64,000 bases of DNA from Siniperca chuatsi (taxonomy: Eukaryota; Chordata; Actinopteri; Centrarchiformes; Sinipercidae). The stretch covers positions 18,950,733 to 19,014,732 of the forward strand of contig NC_058052.1 of assembly GCF_020085105.1 (NCBI RefSeq), given 5' to 3'. Each line of letters opens with the position of its first letter. Within the stretch, counting starts at the first letter, position 1. The notes beneath the pieces were generated by a model. That model was not told where the DNA came from, searched no databases, and saw only the letters and a list, made by a program, of their open reading frames with translations. A program made the translations under genes and the position numbers. This document shows, in pieces, positions 44,700 to 55,275 of the stretch.

Positions 44700-44870
44700 G
44701 TATTCTCAGTGATTAATGATGTGCTGTGTGACTTGATAAGTGCTTCGGAGGACCAACGCTTGTTTCAATTAGACCTTGTGAAGGTCGCGACGCCGCGCCG
44801 GCCTCTCATTATCATATCCATAATCAATCCACATTATCATAGGGGAATGTGGAATGGATGTGTGATATCT
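44700..44870. promoter_or_regulatory. candidate conserved non-coding element with CpG core
   Basis: GATTAATGATGTG and repeated ATTATCAT/ATAATCAATC motifs flank a short CpG-dense core at 44785-44803 that stands out from the AT-rich surroundings. Confidence 0.35.
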
Positions 44871-44874
44871 TGGT

Positions 44875-44876
<2 letters not shown>

Positions 44877-44911
<35 letters not shown>
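44877..44911 (+). repeat. (CA)n microsatellite
   Basis: A pure CA run followed by imperfect CA-rich sequence to about 45000. Confidence 0.95.
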
Positions 44912-44914
<3 letters not shown>

Positions 44915-45239
44915 GAGACAAGCACACGCACAGACACCTAATCACATACCAAAACACAATGACATACTCTCTCACTCACAAGAGCACACACACACACCCT
45001 TCACTCCAAGTTGATTTGAATCATAACAGTGGCCGTCGGAACGGATTGTCTGTTCAGATTAAGAATGTGTTTCTGAGAATTAAGCAGTGCTGATGGTGGT
45101 GGCATTTCAGATCCCCTCTACAGACACAAATGCCAAAACATCATTCTGTCACCCCCTCCTTCTGTCTCACACAACTACATATACGACCAAATGCACACAC
45201 ACGCACGCACGCACACACACTCACACGCACTTAACCAGG

Positions 45240-45500
45240 ACCCTGGGGCATTTTTAATAGAGGCGAAGTGATTCGAATGTTTTTACTCCTCTAATGAGAA
45301 CAGATTGAGTGGTATTTACACTTCATCGGCTGATCTAACCACCTACACATTTCCCTCATGCTTCTGCTGTTTACTGGCCAAAACAGACATGTGGAAAGGA
45401 CCAGAGCTTGGCTTTCAAACAGCGACACAACATGAACATTATCTTTGTCTCTTTGGCTCACAATGGCACTACAGCAGGATAAATATGAATTATTAAAGCA
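45240..45500. promoter_or_regulatory. candidate conserved non-coding element
   Basis: A non-repetitive block after a CA-rich tract, containing TTTTTAATAG, GTGATTCGAATG and CTCTAATGAG. Supported by texture only. Confidence 0.25.
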
Positions 45501-45910
45501 GAAAATCTGCAGCCAGATTTAGTTTCTTTATGTGTATTTGTCTCCGACAGTTAAAATGGCAAGACAATGTGTCTGAAACCAGATTCAAATCTCTGGCAGG
45601 CACATTGGTCCAGAGGGGCGACTCACTTGGGATCTGACTGTTGTTTTCCAGTGAATCTTCAATCAGTAGTCTACCAAGATCGAAACATACAAAACATTAC
45701 AGACACAGGTCACCTATTTCCTCCAAAAACATTCAGACAATAAACTAATGTAGACGATACAATAAAGGCAAATGTTGGAGGTTAAAACTTAAGAATCACA
45801 CTGTACTGGAGCAATTATAGGAATTACAGAAGATGTTAAAAATGTATGAACTCCGTAGGGAGAGTCTTCCCAGGTGGTCAAGATAAAGGAAGAGAAACTT
45901 AAAGCACGTC

Positions 45911-46380
45911 AAAGAGAACTCCACCGATTTAGCATTGCACTCCTATAACATTGTCAGACTCATGATGGACAGTTTTTTTTAAAGGATCAAAATCGATGCA
46001 ACAGAAGCAGAGATATCATCTTTTTTATTCCACGCATTCTTCTTCCTTGCCCAAACCTGGCGCCTACCTTACCCACAATGCAACTCGACAGCCGACAGTT
46101 TGGTTGGAGATTCGGGTGTGTTTGTGACTAATGTAGCCTCAAGGAGATGAGGAGCAGACTACAGAGATCTGGTAAGCTCACTTCTTTCTAACTCCACACT
46201 CCCAGATTTTGTTCATTTTTAAACAACTGACACTGACTCAAGTGATGTCACTTGAGGCACTTTCATGCAGCTCCAGAGGGAGCTGCAAAAGGCTTTATAC
46301 AACTTTTTTCACATATGCACAAGTACTCCCCAAGACCTGTAAACAGACTTTGATGTGTAAAATCATTGGAGTTCCCCTTT
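45911..46380. mobile_element. MITE with about 20-bp terminal inverted repeats
   Basis: The left end aaagagaactccaccgattt (45911-45930) is an imperfect inverted repeat of the right end aaaatcattggagttcccct (46359-46378). The element is about 470 bp with no coding capacity. A truncated relative lies at 5100-5210. Confidence 0.7.
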
Positions 46381-47084
46381 AATATTACACAGTTGAAGTG
46401 TGACTTCATTTCTTTCTTCTCCTCTGTATGGTACAATGTATTTTTACACTTCAGTACCTGGAGATATTTTGCAGCATCGGTTCATTGTTTCATTTCATGG
46501 GAGTTTGAGCACAATAGCTGCTGTAAGAATTAAACCTATGACCTTCCTGTTGTGAGACAAAGTCACTTCCCACCAGGGCATCCTGCAACCTATTGCTAAT
46601 AGGGTTCTCTTAAACACTGTGGTTGCTTACCAGGCCGTGGATGGATGAACTAAAATGAAAAATTAAACAAAACATCTAAGGTTATAATCACTTCTTTAGG
46701 CTGGCATATTACTCATTAGGTCCTTGTCTGTGCCACCTTTTGTGGGCTAACAGGGTTTATAGTATATCAGTAAATCTATTATCAGATGATGCCACAAGCC
46801 TAAAAAGTTGCAAAGCACTGGCCTGGGAGGTTAAAACAGAACGTTTCACCACTTATTAATCACTTTAAGGTTTAAGGTTTACTACATGAATCAGCTCTTC
46901 TTAACACTGATGGCTTTATCTGTGTATTTTCTACAGATGGAGAAAGAGAGTCGTGACATTTCTTTTTGGCAAGGAAAAGGCCATACTCAGCAGGAGTTAT
47001 CAAAGGCAAAAAGTAAAAAGTTCGAGTTAGCTATCTCTCTCTCTCTCTCCCTCTCTCTCTCTTCCCCTGGAGATACTCATGTTA

Positions 47085-47215
47085 AGCATAATTAAGCAGA
47101 TTTGATTAGCATCAAGCCTGGCTTCCTCTCTTGACTTTTAATGAATGTAAATCTACCATCTACATCCTAAAGATTAATTTCTGCCAATTAAAAAACACAA
47201 GAGGGCTTATTGGAG
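47085..47215. promoter_or_regulatory. candidate conserved non-coding element
   Basis: A compact block with CATAATTAAGC, TTGATTAGC, TTTTAATGAATG, AGATTAATTT and CCAATTAA cores next to a CT microsatellite. Enhancer-like by composition only. Confidence 0.3.
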
Positions 47216-47424
47216 AGAGGGTGCAGGGGGGTTGTGAGGAAAAGAGTGTTAAAGTCCTTTGAGTTGGAGTACAGTCAGAGTTTTATCCTCTTCCCCCTTG
47301 TCTTATGGTGAGATGGTCTCTGGAGATCTGTGTCTCTCTCTCCCTCACGACCAAGATCATTATCAGCACAATGTTCCGTGAAAGCCACTTTGAAAGGACT
47401 GCGAGCTCCATATGTAAATGATGG

Positions 47425-47426
<2 letters not shown>

Positions 47427-47462
<36 letters not shown>
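47427..47462 (+). repeat. (GT)n microsatellite
   Basis: A pure GT run. Confidence 0.95.
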
Positions 47463-47464
<2 letters not shown>

Positions 47465-48388
47465 ACTGGATGAGGAGGCAGCACAGGGTACAGGTAAAGG
47501 GGTCAATTTGTCAAGCCAAGGTTATTGCCCCCCCCTTATGAGCTTTTGTACAGTCTCTCATCTCTCTGGTTAGACTCTTTTTGGATCCTTTTGATTCAAA
47601 TTCAGATTTTTGTTGATTCAAGACCATGATGGTATGGAGTACAAACAACAATACAATAATGGCACCTGGCAGGAATGAAGTGCAACATAAATTACCTGAA
47701 CAGAGGTAAAATATCCGTCAATAAATGAAAGTAATTTGGCAGGTACTTTTTCATGTATTTCACTGTCTGCATTCTTACCTTCAAACAAAAAAATAATGGT
47801 TGTCATTACAGAGGACAGAGACCCCCTTTTTTCCTATTCAAGCCTTTATATTAATTTGTGTCCCATTTAAACTCTTGTTTAAATCTAAACTCCTATTTAA
47901 ATTGGACATAAAGATCACACGCTGACACATCTCTGAGTTTACTATGACACTTCTGCATAAACTGATATGATTTGATATTTGGGAGTCTGGAAAAAAAAAT
48001 GGAAATGTCCAGTCTTTGGGTCTCTGTTTTTGTATTTTATTCCAAAGCACTCTGCTATAATCAGATTTAACAAAGTCTCTTTGATGGTATCCAATTTAAC
48101 TATTATTTAGACATGGAGAATATTTGCTCTCAAGACAAAAAAAAACAACAACAAAAAAACTGCAGTAATCAGATCATAACATTTGCAAGGATAATACAAT
48201 TATACAACTATTAGTCCCAAGCAGTAATGTGGGAAGATTACAGTGGTGCCATCATTTAAAATTGTTATAAAGAAGACAGATTGAGTGCAACAGACACACT
48301 AAATCCCATCAGAAGCATTAATATTAAAGTGTCTTTTCGTTAGGCGTTCATAAATAGGCTTATCCAAAGTTTATGTAGGCTAATTTTT

Positions 48389-48430
<42 letters not shown>

Positions 48431-48433
48431 TCT
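48389..48433 (+). repeat. (CT)n microsatellite upstream of DACH1
   Basis: A CT run about 300 bp before the DACH1 start, in the likely promoter or 5' UTR. On the other strand it is (GA)n. Confidence 0.9.
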
Positions 48434-48725
48434 GTGAATGTGTCTCTCACTCTCTAAGAATATGCCCAGGCTCCTCCTCTTTATGATAATGTGACAGTAG
48501 CATCTCCGGCTCGGAGACAAGCCTCCTCTCAGTCTGTCTGACTCAACTATGTGATCTGTTTTTCTACACACGGACCTTGTCTCCTCTCTCCTCTTCTTTT
48601 ATCCCCCTGCCCTCCTCGGCACTCTCAATGCGCAATTTCCTCTCACAAAGCAACTGCATTTGTTCGGCGAAGTTACTTTCGTAAACAGTTGACTTTGAAG
48701 TTTACTTTTGTTCTAATTTTCGGAC
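48434..48725 (+). promoter_or_regulatory. putative DACH1 5' UTR and proximal promoter
   Basis: The segment leads directly into the DACH1 ATG. It is pyrimidine-rich, with a CTCCTC cluster near 48570-48610 and GC content rising toward the start codon. No TATA box or start site could be fixed. Confidence 0.4.
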
Positions 48726-50005
48726 ATGACTACCATGGCAACTCCGGCTGCTCCGGCTCTGCTCCCCGCTGCTCCACTCGGGCACCACCCGGCGCCGAGT
48801 TCCGTCTCTCCGGCCACCAACTCTCCGCCACCTGCGGCCACCTCCGCCGCTTCTTCCCCGGCTCCTCCGGTGGCGCACCCGGCGCTGCTTCACCAGTTCA
48901 GGGCGGACCTCTTACTACCGAACGGGACCCAGTTAAAGACCGGAGGAGCCCCGGTGTCCAGCAGCGCTAAGCCCGTGTACGCCACCCCGTCGCCCGTGGA
49001 GAGCACGCCACAGAACAACGAGTGCAAACTGGTGGAGGTGAAAGGTGCCAAGCTGGCCTCGTTCACGGTGAAAGACACGGAGCTCATCTGCCTCCCGCAG
49101 GCTTTCGACGTGTTTCTCAAGCACCTGGTCGGCGGTCTCCACACCGTCTACACCAAGCTGAAACGGCTGGACATTGCCCCGGTGGTGTGCAACGTGGAGC
49201 AGGTCCGGGTGCTGCGGGGACTTGGGGCCATCCAGCCCGGGGTGAACCGGTGCAAACTCATCTCCAGGCAGGACTTCGAGACGCTCTACAACGACTGTAC
49301 CAACGCAAGGTGAGTCGGGGGGGCGGGATTGACAGTGTGGCCCGGTCGTACTGCGGTTGATGTAGGTTACCCAGCTTATGTTTGGGGAGGGTTGCAGCAG
49401 GTGGGGTTTTCTAGGTATAAGGGATCCAGCGAACATGTAGGGGTTTAGGAACTTCTACTCACTCACCTTTATACTGTCTATCTGATATCAGCCTGCAGGT
49501 CATGACAAAACTTCCAGGATGCATCACAAAAATCTAAATAATATTGCAAATTGCTTGTTAGTGATAATTAATGATTAGTTTACAAAGACCTTATGGTTTA
49601 TATATTAGGGTATCATAATGTTTCAGGTCTTGGCTATGGCTTTACTCTGATATCTGTTGAGATTCATCTAAATCAAAGACTAATAGAGTCTTCTAGAAGC
49701 CACTGTTAAAGGAATTTTCCATTAATTATGTTTTCTGAAAATATGATTTGATTTTGTTTATATTGGCGGTTGTATACCATTTGATGATGCCTGACTGGAG
49801 GTCCAGTTAACCCCTTTTTATTTACTGCTGCTAGGCCTGTCACTAATTACCATTTTAACAGAGCTGTGATGGTGTTGAAGATAATTCATTTTAGTAATCT
49901 CAATAAAGAAAAACACTCTTAAAAGTTTGTCATGTTATCATAGGCTATAATCTCTCGCTCTCTCTGACATGCACACAGGCATACACAGTCTCTCTCTTTC
50001 TCTCT

Positions 50006-50051
<46 letters not shown>

Positions 50052-51597
50052 TACACACATTGAATCTGACACTGTCATTCTGAGAAATTGATTCTTCACA
50101 GAAATTAATTAATTTTCATTTGGCCCCAAGCGGCATCTTAAATCAGGACAAGCTCAGTCACTCACTCACTGATCCCTTTGCTCTCTCTCCTTCTCTCTGC
50201 CTCCCTCTCTCCCTCTCCCTCTCTCTCCTTCTTTAATAACTCGCTGTCTTATCATATCAACACTCTTTAGCCCTGAGCATCAGAACAGAGGAGATGATTA
50301 AATGAATTCTCTGTATTTATGATGCGATTATGTAAATTAGCTGTTTTGCAGAACTCCGATGGTGACCAACTACATGGGTCATCAATCCAGTGCACCACAG
50401 AGATGTTTGGATAAAGGGGCTAAATTGGCGGGGATTTGTGGTTTCCTGGTGCCCCAGTCTGCTGTTGTGCAGACCACATGCTCATAACAGCATGGGTTTG
50501 AATCCAGAGGAGTCTGGATTAGCCTTAGTTTGGGGAATTTATATTGTTTGATAGTTAATCCCTGCTCCTTGGAGCATGAATGATCCAATTTACACCTGCC
50601 ATTAAATGCGGATGGAGGTTGTGTCAAGATGTGTACAGATAGACACCAAAAAACTTTTGCAATGTATAAACTACTTTCCCCCCCATTTTTCATGTTTCCT
50701 GGCTGTGGGTCAAATCATGCACTTGCTCTATTTTTACCCTTGAGCTGCATTTTGATTTTAATACCAGGTGTTAGCCTTTGATACAAGCTTTGACTTGTTG
50801 AGCAAAGCCAGAAACACCCTAAAAAGAAACAAACTATTATGAGAATCAGCTTCCAGCTCCATGAGCGTGGATTAACACCTGCGATTAAGCATTTGAGGCC
50901 CTCCAACCAAGACAAAATCCAGACGCATCTTCTGGCTGCTTTGGGATTTCTTCTATGTCAGGTGTTAATGGGAACGTTGTTCTACAACTGCTGAAAATAC
51001 ACAGCCTCCTCCGTCACTAATTATCCACACAACACTCAAACAGCCTTTAGTTGATGAGATCTGAAAACATCACTTCAAACGACTTCCATGATTCTTTGTC
51101 TGAAGACTTCAAATGTGATGTGGTAGCCATTAGTATCATCCCCCTGCATTAGAAGTTTCTAAGTAATCACCCCTGTGGATGGAGCAACATACAGTAGCGG
51201 GTAAAAAAGTGGGACTCAAGATGGTTATTGTTAAAGCAGGAAGGCTGGCCGCCTAAACCTAAAAGTTCCAAGAACATCTCCAAGAATATGATGTTACGGC
51301 TCTCTGACAGCGTCAGGGCTCAGAAGGTTTTTGTTACTGATTAAGACAGCCATCACTTATTATTTTCCAGTCCAGTACAGTCAGACAGGCTGGAGGAGAA
51401 ATAACAGCCTTGTCTGATAGTTTAACATGACTAACAGAACGCTTTACATGGATTCCTGCTGCTTATTCTTTTGGACGTTTGTTCATTCAGTTCTTTTTTA
51501 AGATTAAAACAAAATGGTTTGAAGCTTGAGGTTACGGAAATGTCCTCTCTTTATCATTGTCTTTCCTTCTCCTCTTTGTCTTACTCTTTTACTCGTG

Positions 51598-51628
<31 letters not shown>

Positions 51629-53117
51629 ACGCACACACACACACACACACACACCCTGACCACTGACTCATCAAACCATGAAGAAGGGCCGACTTCACCC
51701 GCAGTCAAAGCCTAGTTATAATTCATGCATAGGTGGCACACAAACACACACTCTCTCTGTCATCTCCTAACACACATGCACACACACACACAAACTCACA
51801 TGGTCACGCCTGTGTGTTTTCTGGCTTTGCTGCTAAATGACATTAGTTCCACAGAGAGAACATGGCGTGTAGGAGGCAACCTGATCCTCCGTCCTTTTCT
51901 TTCTCCCTCACAAAGGAACAGTTTCATTCTCTGTTAGGAACACACATCAAACAGCTCGCTCAGGTCAAACTCTGTGTGTGTGCATATATTGTACATATAT
52001 ATGTATACTTTGTGTGGAGTACACAAATGCCACCTCCCAAATGTTACATAAAAGTAGCGTAATGTGGCGAGGTGCAAGATCTCTTGTTACTTTTTAACAA
52101 ACCATGTGTTAATAACACATGGTTTCTGCATTTGTGCGTCTGAACATCTTTTACACGCAAAAGCCTGAAAAGTAGATAGAGTAGATAAAGATATATGTTT
52201 CATAAGCGATGCTACTTTAAAGGTTTCGTTCATCTAAATTACAAAAGATTTTCTCATTTGTCACTTGTTATCTACCATGCAGATAGTTTTGGTTTTGTTT
52301 GCCCTCACTTTTAGATATCTCTTAGATTCCTGCCTCCAGCCCAATAAAATGGAGGTGAATGGAATTTTGTTTGTGGTGTTCAAAGCATTGAAAATGACAT
52401 TTAACAAAACTGGCTTTTTTCCAGAAACTTTGCAGAAACAGTGTCCATGTTACTGTGGACACTGTAACAGATAACAGTTTTGAGAGGACATGTTCTGCTT
52501 TGGACCTACTTCTGAAGAAATAGTCCCTGTGAAAACTGTTGGCATTGAGTTATGTTAATTATCTAGTGTTACAGGAACACTGTTTCTGTAAATGCTGAAA
52601 CTATAATTTTCATCATCTAATGGTGTGAGCACCACAAACAAAATTCCATTCACCTCCATTGTGTTGGGGTGGAAGCAGAACACTCAAAACCTCTGCACCT
52701 CAAAGACGGCATGGCTAGATACCAGATGTAAAAAGGAAAATATGCTCTTTTTTTTGTAATTTAGGTTAACTGACCTTTAAGGGATATGTCGGGAAATTAA
52801 CTGAGTTCACTCGTGTTTCTTTGCAGCTCTTACGACCAGGGGCATTTACAAAAGCAGAGTCAAATATGAAGCAGGTGTAGAATAAACATTAGGCAACAGT
52901 TAAATCAAACGATGAATGATAAATGAGACGAAGCAGCCTGCGGAGTACAACAAAAGCCCGCTCTTTGTGTTTCTCTGTGGCAAACCTCAACCGCGCAAGT
53001 TGGCAGTGGTAAGCCGGTGTTCTGTGTGTGGGAAGGTGGACTCCTCAAAGCCGAGTCCCACTGCCATCCCATAACTCACTGTCAAAGTCAGCAGTGTTAG
53101 GATGAAGGGGAGGAGGG

Positions 53118-53166
<49 letters not shown>

Positions 53167-53721
53167 GGGGGTGGGGTGGGGTGATTAGCTCAACTTTAAC
53201 CTCCGCACTCTTTATGTTTTATAGAGAAGAGTACGATGAGATAGAGAGGGCCTCCATGTCTTCTACTATGACAGGTTTTAATGGAGCACACACACAAACA
53301 CAGTCTTGACATCGTCTTGACCCTGGAATGTAGGAGAGGAATGCGAGGCGGTATCAGTTTAGGAGATCAGATTCTTGCCGTGATCAAACGTCCTGTGTGT
53401 GTTGCCTGCTTCTTTCACAACATCATCACACAGGCTTTCCTAATAACAATGGCGCATAAAGCTTTTTCAGCCCTCGATTTGAGAGGAAGATCGCAACATC
53501 AATCTTTCCCTGCCTTCTCTAACCAGCAGCATAAGTCTTCCTGCGTACAGCGACGACGGTATGATTTATCAAACCGGACCGTGACGGCGAATACAAACCC
53601 CGTGTGATAAACACAGATTGAAGGGATGGGAGCATGGGAGCTGTAAACCGCCGCTAATATATTCCAAACAAAATCTTGTTTGAGCTAGTTCTCTTTTTCC
53701 CTCTCCTACACACACTCATAT

Positions 53722-53773
<52 letters not shown>

Positions 53774-54167
53774 CTGCTACCTATCAGCACCTCAGTCCCT
53801 CCAAGCCAGTAGCTGTTCCACTGTTTTGACTGTAACACTTCCTCTTCTTTCATTACTTTTCTCTTTCCCCTCTGTGTGTGTGTGTGTGTGTGTTAGCGAG
53901 GAAGAGAGAGATCTGTCATCTTTGTTATGTTTTGTTTCTGTTCCACCTGTGCTAAGCTCCAGCTGCCATGTTTGGCGTTTCATGTTTCAGGTAACACACA
54001 CGCTAAGCTTTGGAGGGCAGAACTCAATGTACAGAGTACCTTTTTCCAAAAAAAAAAATGTGTGTGTTTGTGTGTGTGGCCAGAGTGTTGGCATGAGGGA
54101 AGACGTCTGGGTGAGATTTTAATTAAAGTTTGAGACAAAGAGGTCATAAGCCATACACCCCCTCCCC

Positions 54168-54209
<42 letters not shown>

Positions 54210-54528
54210 CCTTATACGCACTCACACACACACACACACACACACACACAATGCACTGTTTTCTCTCTTCCCCCTCCTCTCTCTCATTCCATCCCCTCAG
54301 CTTGATGACTTTTCCATGAAAGGCTTTTTCATTAATCCTACCTCAGGGAACCGGTGCTCTCCAACCTCACACACACACACACACACTCACAAAACACACT
54401 TGCATGCACAACACACACATAGACCTCCCTCTACGGGTCACTTTGATGTATCAACACACTTGCAGACTAAACACAAAATTAGGTTCCAGTTCTTTATGCC
54501 TCCTAAAATGCAACATAAAGGTGTGCGT

Positions 54529-54571
<43 letters not shown>

Positions 54572-55059
54572 CCATTAATTAGTGTGTGCAAATAAACAGT
54601 AGCAAGGGAAAGGGAAGCGGCTGCAGTTAAAACCAACCACAGTCTTTGGTCTGTATGTTTTTTATTTCCCCCCACTGGTGTTTGCTTCTGCATTTGTGTG
54701 TGTGTGTGTGTGTGTGTTCATTTGAGGTGTGTCAACATCAGTTGCAATGGAACTGTGTTGCTTTACCTTCAAACTTGAGACCTAAAAATACATTTCCTGC
54801 TTTTGTTAAACACAGTATGCTGCTCTATATGCAATGTGCAAAAAAATATTGTGTGATGTGAATGCACCCCCGCCTCCAAAAAAACAACACACACTCCCAC
54901 GCACGCACACACACACATTCCCAACTTCATCCCTCTTGCACATTCCTGCTGTCTGTCTGTCATGTGTGTGTGTGAAGATATGTATGTCTACCTGAGTGTC
55001 TCTCTCTCACTGTCTACATGCCCTATGTGTCTATGTGTGTTTCTCACTGTCTACGTTCC

Positions 55060-55106
<47 letters not shown>

Positions 55107-55234
55107 TATCTGATGTCAGCTGTCACATCCCAGTCGGTCTGGGCCCATAATAAGAGACAATAATAACAACTCATTAAAACCGAGGGCAGGAACTGTGGAG
55201 CTCATCGGCTCATCAAATTAACCTTTGAACACTT

Positions 55235-55275
<41 letters not shown>

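Larger units (their letters stand above)
40870..48725. other. MZT1-DACH1 intergenic region
   Basis: No protein-coding exon was recognised. The interval holds the MZT1 3' UTR, (TG)/(CA) tracts near 42109, 44561 and 44650, a MITE at 45911-46380, a CT-rich 5' region before DACH1, and four blocks that look like conserved non-coding elements, listed separately. The remaining stretches show nothing I can interpret. Confidence 0.6.

Noticed and set aside
46525-46595. Possible SINE/LINE tail (taaacctatgaccttcctgt)
   Set aside because: It resembles a common vertebrate repeat fragment but is too short and degenerate to call.
48551-49436. Other-frame ORFs around DACH1 exon 1 (for example 139, 167 and 112 aa)
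   Set aside because: They are shadows of the GC-rich DACH1 exon; the DACHbox-N frame is unambiguous.
54130-54582. 150-aa ORF made largely of Thr-His repeats
   Set aside because: A translation of CA microsatellites.
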